NCBI GenBank assembly: GCA_028701165.1
Contig: JAQVRG010000051.1
Span: 1-8,607 of the forward strand
DNA length: 8,607 bases
Direction of reading: 5' to 3'
DNA from: Eubacteriales bacterium
GTDB taxonomy: Bacteria; Bacillota; Clostridia; Christensenellales; CAG-138
Of this stretch, positions 1 through 7,064 are shown in pieces. Position 1 is the stretch's first letter. Every line of letters begins with the position of its first letter. A program made the translations under genes and the position numbers. The notes below the pieces were generated by a model that worked only from the letters and a program-made list of their open reading frames with translations, was not told the DNA's origin and did not search any database.

Positions 1-280
1 CGTCAGCTTCCACGTGAAAGGTGATGATATCGGCGCCTGCCGCCTTGAACTGCTCTACGAAGGCTAAAGGACGCTCGACCATAAGGTGCACGTCGATAGG
101 CAGCTTTGTATGTTTGCGGATATCGCGGCAGAGAGCGGGCCCGAAGGTGATCGTCGGTACGAAAGCGCCGTCCATGACGTCAAAATGCACATAATCGGCG
201 CCCCAAGCCTCGATATGCTCTACCGCTTCGCCAAAGGCCGCGTAATCGGCGGATAATATGGAAGGCGCAATCTTAATCAT
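1..280 (-). CDS. rpe: Ribulose-phosphate 3-epimerase, N-terminal 93 codons (3' end off the window)
   Basis: This enzyme interconverts D-ribulose 5-phosphate and D-xylulose 5-phosphate in the cytoplasmic pentose phosphate pathway. The visible part starts MIKIAPSILSADY and shows the family signature DVMDGAFVPTITFG (residues 34-47). H32, D34 and H65 (in DVHLMVE) correspond to the metal-binding residues of this TIM-barrel family. The fourth metal ligand, a late aspartate, lies beyond the left edge. The ATG at 280 is preceded at a good distance by GAGGAAG (288-294), which sits inside the end of rsgA, and the two genes overlap by eight bases. It is the last visible gene of the operon, in the same position as rpe in B. 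subtilis, where thiN follows. Identification is secure; whether the rest of the gene is intact cannot be seen. Confidence 0.96.
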   Translation of the reverse strand, partial: MIKIAPSILSADYAAFGEAVEHIEAWGADYVHFDVMDGAFVPTITFGPALCRDIRKHTKLPIDVHLMVERPLAFVEQFKAAGADIITFHVEAD

Positions 281-1145
281 ACTGATGCTTCCTCTTTTCC
301 TTTAATTCTTCTAATAGTAAACAATAGCGCGTATAGCGGCTTTGGCTTATGCGCCCCTGTTCCAAGGCTGTTTTTACGGCGCAGCCCGGCTCTTTTATAT
401 GCAGGCACTGCGCAAAACGGCATTCCTCCGTGACCGTCCGCATTTCAGGATAGAGCCGCGAGAGGGATTCCGGCTCCATGTCGGGAAGGTCGAACAGGCT
501 GAAGCCGGGCGTATCCACCACAGCGCCGCCGTAGGCCGGCCAAAGCTGCGCGACGCGCGTGGTATGCCTGCCGCGGGAGGTTTTTTTGGACAAAGCGCCG
601 GTTTCCAACCCTAAATCCGGAAGCAGGCGGTTCAGAAGCGAGGATTTTCCTACGGCGGACTGTCCGGCGAAACAGGATACGGAGCCTTGCAGCGCGTCCT
701 CTACCGCCTTGATATTCTCGCCGGAATAGGCCGAGACGACAAGCAGATCATATCCGGTGTGCGCATAGCTTTCCATGATCGCAAGATGCGTCTGGTCCTG
801 CGGCATGTCGCACTTGTTGATGACGATCACAGGCGTGATGGAGAGAAGTTCGCATTGCAAAAGCAGTTTGTCCGTAAGCAAAAGATCCGGCTTGGGCGCG
901 GGCGCCATCACGACGATCAGCTTATCGACGTTGGAAACGCAGGGGCGCGTTAACAGATTCTTGCGTGCGCCGATCTCTTCGATCCATCCTGTATTTTCGG
1001 ATTCCGGCGCGAAAGAAACACGGTCCCCGGGAACAGGCGACAGACCCTCCTTGCGAAACCGACCCCGCGCCTTACAGGTATACGTCTGTTCGCCGCATAA
1101 AACGGTATAAAAGCTTCCTACGCCTTTTAGGATGATCCCTTCCAA
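273..1145 (-). CDS. rsgA: Ribosome small subunit-dependent GTPase A (circularly permuted GTPase)
   Basis: RsgA (YjeQ/YloQ/CpgA) is a GTPase that binds the 30S subunit and checks its late maturation. The 290-residue product has an N-terminal OB-fold region (about 1-60). A circularly permuted GTPase domain follows: the G4 motif NKCD (110-113) comes before the P-loop GQSAVGKS (161-168), the switch region RGRHTTR (191-197) and DTPG (211-214). The C-terminal zinc finger is C242, C247, H249, C255. Length is normal for the family. The frame stays open upstream to 1319, but that stretch overlaps the kinase gene and does not resemble RsgA. The TTG at 1145 gives MEGIILKG, matching the start of Bacillus RsgA, and AAGGAG lies ten bases upstream. 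A 14-base gap separates it from the kinase gene. In B. subtilis this protein is a PrkC phosphorylation substrate, so sharing an operon makes sense. Confidence 0.96.
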   Translation of the reverse strand: MEGIILKGVGSFYTVLCGEQTYTCKARGRFRKEGLSPVPGDRVSFAPESENTGWIEEIGARKNLLTRPCVSNVDKLIVVMAPAPKPDLLLTDKLLLQCELLSITPVIVINKCDMPQDQTHLAIMESYAHTGYDLLVVSAYSGENIKAVEDALQGSVSCFAGQSAVGKSSLLNRLLPDLGLETGALSKKTSRGRHTTRVAQLWPAYGGAVVDTPGFSLFDLPDMEPESLSRLYPEMRTVTEECRFAQCLHIKEPGCAVKTALEQGRISQSRYTRYCLLLEELKEKRKHQYD

Positions 1146-1155
1146 AACCGCAACG

Positions 1156-1161
1156 CTCCTT
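1156..1161 (-). promoter_or_regulatory. Ribosome binding site that fixes the rsgA TTG start
   Basis: AAGGAG begins within the TAA stop codon of the upstream kinase gene and ends ten bases before the in-frame TTG at 1145. There is no in-frame ATG or GTG between this site and the conserved EGIILKG start of RsgA. The TTG is therefore the best initiation codon. Confidence 0.75.
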
Positions 1162-3046
1162 ATCGAAGTGAGAAAACGGACGTGCTGGTTCGCACAGGTT
1201 CGCCTTCGACATAGGCAATGCAGGTATATTCGCCGCCTTGGGGAAGATATCCCGTAAAGGAAACGGATTGCTGCGCCCCCACGGGCAGTGTGGCTGCGTA
1301 TAGTACGATCTCCGTGCATTCGTCCATCTTTGCCGTAACGACGACAGACTTATCCTTGTCCGTGACGTCCACGTTGAAGGCGATATCGGAAGCGTAACTG
1401 CCAAGGAAGGTACGGCAGACATAAAGCTCAACCTGTGCGCTTTTGTTGACGTTCATGCCGGCTGTCGGCGCTTGGCGCATTACGTTTTCTTCCTTCACAT
1501 CCTTTGCCGCATCCTTTGGGTCGGGCGTGACAGGATAAATGCGCACGTTCTTTAACCCCAAGCTTTTGATTTCGTCCAGCGCGAATGTCAGCGTGTGACC
1601 CACGAACTGCGGCATGTCGATATTCATATCCTGCTGGCCGCTGACCCAGACCTCGACAACGTCGTCTTTAAAGATGGAGGTGTCTGCGACAGGGTCTTGG
1701 CTGATGATCTGGCCGTCCGGTTTATCGCTTGCCATATAAATAGGCTCCGCGAGTTTCAGATCGTTTTCCATGGCCAGCTCGATCGCGGCGGGCAGATTCA
1801 TACCTACGAGATTGGGTACGGTCACATGGTCACTGCCGCTGCTGACGGTTACGGAGATCGTAGCGCCCTCGCTGCTTTTCGTACCGCCGGACGGGGTTTG
1901 GTTGATGATCGTTCCCTCCGCGTATTGATCGCTCGGCATGCGCGAAGCCTCTTCGATTATAAAGCCTCGAAGCTTGGCAAGTTCCTCCGCCTCCTCCGTC
2001 TTCTTGCCGAGCAGGGACGGTATTACGAAGCTTTTGCTCTCGATCAGCTTGCTTTCCCGCATGGCGCGCACCGTGAAAAACAACGCCGTAAACATACCCA
2101 ATACAAGCAAAATAAAGATTGCGATATTGCCTATGCTCATGCGGCGCGGTGCGGCGGGCTGCGACGCGCCGTCCGAATCGGTCTTCTGCTTGGGGAGACG
2201 TGCAAATTTACCGTGCGGCTCCTTGAGCGCGCGCAATACGTCCGCACGCATGGCGGAGGCGGATTGATAACGCAGCTCCGGTTTTTTTGCCGTGGCTTTC
2301 AACACGACGTCCGAAAGCGCACGGGAGATTTTGCTGTTGATAAGATAGGGCGGTTTAACGTCCTCCTGCAAATGCTTGAGCGCGATGGCGACGGAGTTGT
2401 CGCCCGCGAAAGGAACTTCGCCGGTCAGCATTTCGTAAAGTACGATACCGCAGGAATAGATATCGCTTTCGGGACCGACATGATCGCCGCGAGCCTGTTC
2501 GGGCGAAAGGTAATGCACGGAACCGATGATGTTGGTGCCCGCAAAGGTGCGCGTGGTGGACGCGGCGTCGCGCGCGATGCCGAAGTCCGTGAGCATGGCT
2601 TTGCCGTCGTTTGTGATCATGACGTTCTGCGGCTTGACGTCCCTGTGGATGATCCCGCAGCTATGCGCGTGCTCCAAGGCGTCAAGAATCTGGCTGATTA
2701 CGGAAACGGCCTGCTTGGGGGTAAGGCAGCCTTCATCCTTGATGATATCCTTAAGCGTATTGCCCTCGACATATTCAAAAACGATATAGTTCGCGTCGCC
2801 GTCCTCGCCTACGTCGAAGGAACGCACGATGTTGGGATGCGAAAGGGAGAGAACCGCGCGCGCCTCCCGTTCAAAGCGGCGCACGAAATCCGCGTCTTCC
2901 CTGTGTTCTTCCTTGAGCACCTTTAGGGCGACGATATTGCCCGTTTTCTCGTCCGTGGCTTTATATACGTTAGCCATACCGCCGCTGCCCACGGAAGCGA
3001 TGATGCGATACCGATCTGAAATAAGGCGGTTTTCCCAATCGCTCAT
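1160..3046 (-). CDS. prkC: PASTA-domain serine/threonine protein kinase (PrkC/PknB/Stk family)
   Basis: This is a membrane Hanks-type kinase that senses peptidoglycan fragments or lipid II outside the cell and phosphorylates cytoplasmic proteins on Ser/Thr. In the 628 residues I see a kinase domain at about 12-272: glycine loop GSGGMANV (20-27), lysine K42, catalytic HRDVKPQN (134-141), DFG (154-156), then an activation segment rich in Ser/Thr (163-171) that ends in SPEQARG. A basic Pro-rich linker leads to one transmembrane helix (about 306-327). Outside are three PASTA repeats (about 338-404, 405-471, 473-544), the third longer than the others. An 84-residue C-terminal domain (545-628) follows, resembling the Ig-like end of some Bacillota homologues. 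GGAGG lies nine bases before the ATG. The gene starts one base after the phosphatase stop codon. The pair is the usual kinase/phosphatase couple of this cluster. Confidence 0.97.
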   Translation of the reverse strand: MSDWENRLISDRYRIIASVGSGGMANVYKATDEKTGNIVALKVLKEEHREDADFVRRFEREARAVLSLSHPNIVRSFDVGEDGDANYIVFEYVEGNTLKDIIKDEGCLTPKQAVSVISQILDALEHAHSCGIIHRDVKPQNVMITNDGKAMLTDFGIARDAASTTRTFAGTNIIGSVHYLSPEQARGDHVGPESDIYSCGIVLYEMLTGEVPFAGDNSVAIALKHLQEDVKPPYLINSKISRALSDVVLKATAKKPELRYQSASAMRADVLRALKEPHGKFARLPKQKTDSDGASQPAAPRRMSIGNIAIFILLVLGMFTALFFTVRAMRESKLIESKSFVIPSLLGKKTEEAEELAKLRGFIIEEASRMPSDQYAEGTIINQTPSGGTKSSEGATISVTVSSGSDHVTVPNLVGMNLPAAIELAMENDLKLAEPIYMASDKPDGQIISQDPVADTSIFKDDVVEVWVSGQQDMNIDMPQFVGHTLTFALDEIKSLGLKNVRIYPVTPDPKDAAKDVKEENVMRQAPTAGMNVNKSAQVELYVCRTFLGSYASDIAFNVDVTDKDKSVVVTAKMDECTEIVLYAATLPVGAQQSVSFTGYLPQGGEYTCIAYVEGEPVRTSTSVFSLR

Positions 3047-3047
3047 A

Positions 3048-3770
3048 TCAACACGCCTCCTCGTTGTTTTTTACTAGCGCAACGGTGATGTTGTCGCTGG
3101 AACCATAAGAAGCAAGCTGCGCAAGCGTTGTACATGCGGCTTGCAGATCCTGTTCTTCTTTGAGCACGCGTTCCATTTCCTTCGCGTCCAGCGCGGTATA
3201 GAGTCCGTCCGAGCAAAGCAGCAAAATATCGTTCTCCTTCCACGCGTTGTCAAAAATATCCATCTTTTCCATTTCCCGCGCGCCGAGAGCGCTGGTAATG
3301 ATGTTGCGCTGAGGATGTGTGAGCGCCTGCTCGGGCGTGATGTAACCTGCGGCGACCATTTCCGCCACATAGGAGTGATCTCTTGTGATTTGAATCAATC
3401 TGCCGTCTTTATAGTGATATAAGCGGCTGTCGCCGATGTTCGCTGCGATAAAATGCGAACGGAACAGCAGCGCCATCACCATGGTCGTTCCCATACCCCG
3501 GCATTCCCGAACCTTGTGCGCGTGGTCGTATATGGCCTGATTGGCTTCCTGCGCGGCTTCGCGCAGCAGCGCTTCCGGCGGCAGGCCGCCGCCGCGGATG
3601 ACGCGCGCCGACGCGGTTTCGACCGCGATACGGCTTGCGGTGCGCCCGGCGTTATGCCCACCCATGCCGTCTGCCACGATCACCAAGGAAACCTCGCCCT
3701 TTTTAGGCAGAAAAAGCATGTCTTCGTTACGCTCTCTCTTCCCTTGTTCGGAAATACCCGCATAGATCAT
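3048..3770 (-). CDS. prpC: PP2C-type (PPM) serine/threonine phosphatase, partner of the PASTA kinase
   Basis: This cytoplasmic metal-dependent phosphatase reverses phosphorylation by the neighbouring PASTA kinase and dephosphorylates the kinase itself in characterised species (PrpC, Stp, PstP). The 240-residue product carries the PPM motifs in order: RERNED (12-17), VADGMGGH (32-39, metal ligand D34), GTT (94-96), GDSR (113-116), SDGL (187-190, D188) and SDNITV (225-230, D226). Length is normal for the bacterial family. Relative to remembered Bacillus PrpC there seems to be one residue fewer just before the first Arg of motif 1; the Arg and the Asn-Glu-Asp remain. The ATG overlaps the rlmN stop in an ATGA, with AGGAG ten bases upstream. 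The symbol prpC follows Bacillus usage; stp would be equally valid. Confidence 0.96.
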   Translation of the reverse strand: MIYAGISEQGKRERNEDMLFLPKKGEVSLVIVADGMGGHNAGRTASRIAVETASARVIRGGGLPPEALLREAAQEANQAIYDHAHKVRECRGMGTTMVMALLFRSHFIAANIGDSRLYHYKDGRLIQITRDHSYVAEMVAAGYITPEQALTHPQRNIITSALGAREMEKMDIFDNAWKENDILLLCSDGLYTALDAKEMERVLKEEQDLQAACTTLAQLASYGSSDNITVALVKNNEEAC

Positions 3771-4831
3771 GTACCGGATTCTCCTTTTTCGATGTTTTGA
3801 AGCACGCTTCTGCGAAGCTGGCCGCAGGCCCCTTGGATGTCGGAGCCCATCTCCCTGCGTATGGTTGCGGATATATGGCGCTTATCGAGCCAAGCCATGA
3901 ATTGCTCCGCCTGCTTGCGCGTTACGCCGCGCAGATTCCGTTCCTCCACATGATTCAGAGGGATTAGGTTGACATGGCAGTTGATCGCGCGGAGCTTATC
4001 CGCGAGTTCGTCGGCGGCCGCTTTGTCGCTGTTAAGGCCGTCGATGAGCGCGTATTCAAAGATGACCCGCCGTCCTGTTTTTTCCGCGTAGTTCTTGGCA
4101 GCCGCTAAAAGCTGCTCCATGGGATAGGTATGGTTTACCGGCATGATCTGATCCCGCACGGTGTTGTTGGGCGCGTGCAGGGACACGGAAAGGGTGACGT
4201 GCGGCGCTTCCTCCGTGAAACGAAGCAGCTTTGGCACAAGGCCGCAGGTCGAAAGGGAAATGTTGCGCGGGCTGATGTTCTTGCCCTTTTCATCTGAAAC
4301 CATGCGCAAAAAGCGCACGACGTTATCGTAGTTATCCAGCGGTTCGCCGCTGCCCATCAAAACGATATTGGTTACGGTACGCACAGCGTCGGCTTGGTGC
4401 GGCACGTCCGCCTCCACGCAGCTGATGAAGCCAAGCATCTCGCCCGCGGTTAGATTTCTTACGCAGCCTTCCAGCGTGGAGGCGCAAAACGCGCAGCCCA
4501 TGCGGCAGCCGACCTGTGTGGAGATACAGAGCGTATTGCCGTAGGCATAGCGCATGAGCACGCCCTCAACAAGGTTGCCGTCCTCCAGCGCGAAGAGGTA
4601 TTTGATCGTGCCGTCCTTTTCGGAAAGGCGTTTATCGTAAATGCGCGCGCCGCCGTAGGGCAGCGTGGACAGGCGTTCCCGCAGCGTTTTGGGCAGGTTG
4701 GTCATATCTTCGGGCCGTACGCCCTTGGAAAGCCACGCGTAAACCTGACCGGCGCGGAACTTAGGCTCTCCCCAGCCGGCAAGAAGCGTCTGCAATTCCT
4801 CCAAGGTTTTTTCGCTGAGCGATTCGTTCAT
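3767..4831 (-). CDS. rlmN: Dual-specificity 23S rRNA (A2503-C2) / tRNA (A37-C2) methyltransferase, radical SAM
   Basis: RlmN methylates C2 of A2503 in 23S rRNA and A37 of some tRNAs by a radical SAM ping-pong mechanism. The 354-residue protein has the CxxxCxxC iron-sulfur motif (C109, C113, C116), a GEPLDN segment in the SAM-binding region, and STCGLVP and SLHAPNN further along. Near the C-terminus, SDIQGACGQLR holds C336, matching the methyl-carrying cysteine. E89, in VEGVLM, matches the conserved glutamate. Cfr, the close relative that methylates C8, is less likely given the full-length RlmN-like sequence and the operon position. The ATG overlaps the rsmB stop (ATGA), with GAGGAG six bases upstream. 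All key residues are present. Confidence 0.97.
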   Translation of the reverse strand: MNESLSEKTLEELQTLLAGWGEPKFRAGQVYAWLSKGVRPEDMTNLPKTLRERLSTLPYGGARIYDKRLSEKDGTIKYLFALEDGNLVEGVLMRYAYGNTLCISTQVGCRMGCAFCASTLEGCVRNLTAGEMLGFISCVEADVPHQADAVRTVTNIVLMGSGEPLDNYDNVVRFLRMVSDEKGKNISPRNISLSTCGLVPKLLRFTEEAPHVTLSVSLHAPNNTVRDQIMPVNHTYPMEQLLAAAKNYAEKTGRRVIFEYALIDGLNSDKAAADELADKLRAINCHVNLIPLNHVEERNLRGVTRKQAEQFMAWLDKRHISATIRREMGSDIQGACGQLRRSVLQNIEKGESGT

Positions 4832-6135
4832 GCGCGTCTCCTCATTTTGGCTACAAAGAAGCCTTCCGTTTTGTGCAGATGCGGGAAAAGCTGCAACATG
4901 CCAGACGCTGCCTGCGATTGCATGGATGCGGGCACATACGGCGCCAAACTGTCCGCTTGATACTCCGTGTGCCGTTCTAAAAAGGATGCGATCTGTTCCT
5001 CGTTCTCCGCCGCCGATATGGTGCAGGTCGCGTAGACGAGCGTACCGCCGGGCTTAACGTAACCGCAGCAGGCGTCAAGGATCGAGCGCTGTAAGGCTGC
5101 GAGGGAACGGATCGCGCCGTCGGTCTTCGCGTAGCGAACGTCCGGCTTGTCCGGAAGGCCAAGCCCCGAACAGGGCGCGTCGATCAATACGGCGTCCATC
5201 GTGTTAAAAAGCGCGGGCTGCAGGATCGAAGCGTCCGCGCAAGCGATCCGCGCGTTATGCACATGCAGCCGCTCGAACGTCTTTTCCGTGAGCGCTACGC
5301 GATGCGGATGCAGCTCAAAGCCTTGGATATATCCGTTGCCGTCCATGAGCGCGGATAGATAAGCCGCTTTGCCGCCGGGCGCGCAGCAGGCGTCCAGTAT
5401 GCTGCCGCTTGGCACGTCTACGGCCTTGCAAACGAGCATGGCGCTTTCGCTTTGCACGGCAATGCTGCCGTTTGCAAACAGCGGATCCCGGGAAGGCGAA
5501 AACCCTTTTTCCACATGCAAGGCGTCGCCGACGATTTCGCCCTTATGATACGGTATCCCCTGTGCGGTGAGATACGCCTCCAACTCGGATGTGGTATAGG
5601 GCGGCTGCGCGCGCAGCGTCATGCCGTGCTGCTTATAGCTTAACATCGCTTCGGTAAACGCTTCCCCGTAGCGATCGATATATGCTTCCACCAAAAAACG
5701 GGGGTAGCTGTATTGCACGACCATGCGTGAAAGCGGCTCTGTGGGAAGCGGCGGCAACGCGTCCCCCTGCGCCGCGCGGCAGAGATTGCGCATAACGCCG
5801 TTTACGAAGCCCGCGAGGGCGCTTTTGCCGATTTCCCTGCAAAGCTTGACGCTTTCGTCGCAGGCGGCGCGCATGGGAACCTGCATGAAAAGAGCCTGTG
5901 CCGCGCCTAAACGCAGAATCCCGCGTATCTGCGGCTTCAAACGACCCTCTGCAAAGTGGTCGATGTAGTAATCGATGAGAAATAGATGATCCAGCGTCGT
6001 ATATACGGCGGCGCTGATCCAGCCCGAAGCGTCCGCGCTTTCCTCCGCTGCCTGCTTCAAGCGCAGGTTGGCGTACGCGCCGTGCTCCGTGATATCGATG
6101 AGCGCTTCTAAGGCGCGTCTTCGCGGGCTGCTCAA
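4828..6135 (-). CDS. rsmB: 16S rRNA (cytosine967-C5)-methyltransferase
   Basis: RsmB (Sun/Fmu) methylates C967 of 16S rRNA at C5 using SAM. In the 435-residue product an N-terminal helical NusB-like RNA-binding domain spans about 1-130 (SSPRRRALEALIDI, GAYANLRL). A Rossmann methyltransferase domain follows. It has the SAM loop DACCAPGGK (248-256), motif IV DAPCSGLG (319-326, C322), motif VI ATCT (369-372, nucleophile C371) and the typical end LFPHLHKTEGFFVAK. The frame is open up to 6282, but that part lies in fmt and has no RsmB character. The TTG at 6135, forming TTGA with the fmt stop, puts the conserved domain at the start and gives a normal length. A weak site, AAGGTG, lies five bases upstream. 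The end overlaps rlmN by four bases. Confidence 0.96.
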   Translation of the reverse strand: MSSPRRRALEALIDITEHGAYANLRLKQAAEESADASGWISAAVYTTLDHLFLIDYYIDHFAEGRLKPQIRGILRLGAAQALFMQVPMRAACDESVKLCREIGKSALAGFVNGVMRNLCRAAQGDALPPLPTEPLSRMVVQYSYPRFLVEAYIDRYGEAFTEAMLSYKQHGMTLRAQPPYTTSELEAYLTAQGIPYHKGEIVGDALHVEKGFSPSRDPLFANGSIAVQSESAMLVCKAVDVPSGSILDACCAPGGKAAYLSALMDGNGYIQGFELHPHRVALTEKTFERLHVHNARIACADASILQPALFNTMDAVLIDAPCSGLGLPDKPDVRYAKTDGAIRSLAALQRSILDACCGYVKPGGTLVYATCTISAAENEEQIASFLERHTEYQADSLAPYVPASMQSQAASGMLQLFPHLHKTEGFFVAKMRRRA

Positions 6136-7064
6136 TGGAACACCTTGCCCAAAAGATTCCGGCCGTTGAGCGCGGCCTTTGCGTCCACACGCTTTCCGCC
6201 GGGGAATTGCAGCTCCGCTATTTCGATCATACCGTCCAAGGTACGCACAAACAGGCCGCTTTTCGCGTCCGCGATGACGCATTCGCCGGGCGTGGCGTTA
6301 TCGGGTGCCGAATAAACGCATTTTTTGGTGCGCCATATTTTCACGATGTCGCCGTCTATCGAGGAAAAGGCGACGGGCCAAGGGTTCATGCCCCGGACGA
6401 AATCGTGTATCCGCTGCGAGGAAAGATAGAAATCAAGGTGCGCGTCCTCTTTTTTGATCATACTGCATTTGCTTGCAAGCGACGCGTCCTGCTTGGTTCG
6501 CGTAAGCGTGCCCTTCTCCAAGGCTTCAATGGTATCGCGCAGTACGCTTGCACCCATGGCGGCAAGGCGGTCGAACAGCTCTCCGGCCGTTTCGTCGGGA
6601 TCGACAGGCGTTTTTTCAACCATGAGGATATCGCCTGTATCAAGCCCCACATCCGTCATCATCGTGGTCACGCCGGTCTCGGTTTCTCCGTTGATCACAG
6701 CCCATTGGATGGGCGCCGCGCCGCGATATTTCGGCAATAAGCTGCCGTGCACATTGATGCAGCCATAGCGCGGGATGGAAAGGTTTTCTTCCGATAAAAT
6801 CTGCCCGAACGCCACCGTCACCATCAAGTCCGGCGCAAAGGCTTTCAGGGCTTCTACGCCAGCCGTATCGCGTATTTTTGCGCACTGGAAAACGGGAATG
6901 CCGTTTTGCTGCGCAAGCACCTTCACGGGCGGCGGCGTTAATTCGCCGTGACGTCCCTTGGGGCGATCCGGCTGGGTGAATACCTGCAAGGTATGCCCGC
7001 TGTCAATGAGCATCTGCAAGGACGCGAGCGCAAAATCAGGGGTTCCTAAAAAGGCGATTCTCAT
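6132..7064 (-). CDS. fmt: Methionyl-tRNA formyltransferase
   Basis: Fmt transfers a formyl group from 10-formyltetrahydrofolate to the amino group of Met on initiator tRNA. The 310-residue protein is of normal length. It starts MRIAFLGTPDFA, typical of the Rossmann N-terminal domain, and has the catalytic signature NVHGSLLPKYRGAAP (N104, H106) plus TDVGLDTGD with D142, matching the catalytic Asn, His and Asp of the E. coli enzyme. The C-terminal part, from about residue 205 (including RGMNPWPVAF), is the OB-fold tRNA-binding domain. Its ATG overlaps the def stop (ATGA). A purine run made by the last codons of def serves as the ribosome site. Def removes the formyl group added here, and the def-fmt pairing is the common bacterial arrangement. 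Confidence 0.98.
   Translation of the reverse strand: MRIAFLGTPDFALASLQMLIDSGHTLQVFTQPDRPKGRHGELTPPPVKVLAQQNGIPVFQCAKIRDTAGVEALKAFAPDLMVTVAFGQILSEENLSIPRYGCINVHGSLLPKYRGAAPIQWAVINGETETGVTTMMTDVGLDTGDILMVEKTPVDPDETAGELFDRLAAMGASVLRDTIEALEKGTLTRTKQDASLASKCSMIKKEDAHLDFYLSSQRIHDFVRGMNPWPVAFSSIDGDIVKIWRTKKCVYSAPDNATPGECVIADAKSGLFVRTLDGMIEIAELQFPGGKRVDAKAALNGRNLLGKVFH
6141..6146 (-). promoter_or_regulatory. Weak ribosome binding site for the rsmB TTG start
   Basis: AAGGTG lies five bases before the TTG at 6135, inside the last codons of fmt. It is the only Shine-Dalgarno-like sequence near this start and is weaker than those of the other operon genes. With a TTG codon overlapping the fmt stop, initiation probably relies on ribosomes finishing fmt. 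Confidence 0.5.

Noticed and set aside
1595..2926. A 443-codon open frame on the plus strand, antisense to the kinase gene
   Set aside because: It lies wholly inside a clear kinase gene, its translation shows no recognisable domain and is rich in Arg, His and Asp as expected from reading a GC-rich gene backwards, and no ribosome site was noticed at its start.
3767..4831. Possible Cfr-type antibiotic resistance methyltransferase
   Set aside because: Cfr and RlmN share the radical SAM core, but the sequence reads as RlmN along its whole length and sits in the standard housekeeping rlmN position next to rsmB.
6136..6282. A 49-residue N-terminal extension of RsmB
   Set aside because: It overlaps the end of fmt in another frame, does not resemble RsmB, and the conserved NusB-like domain begins right after the TTG at 6135.
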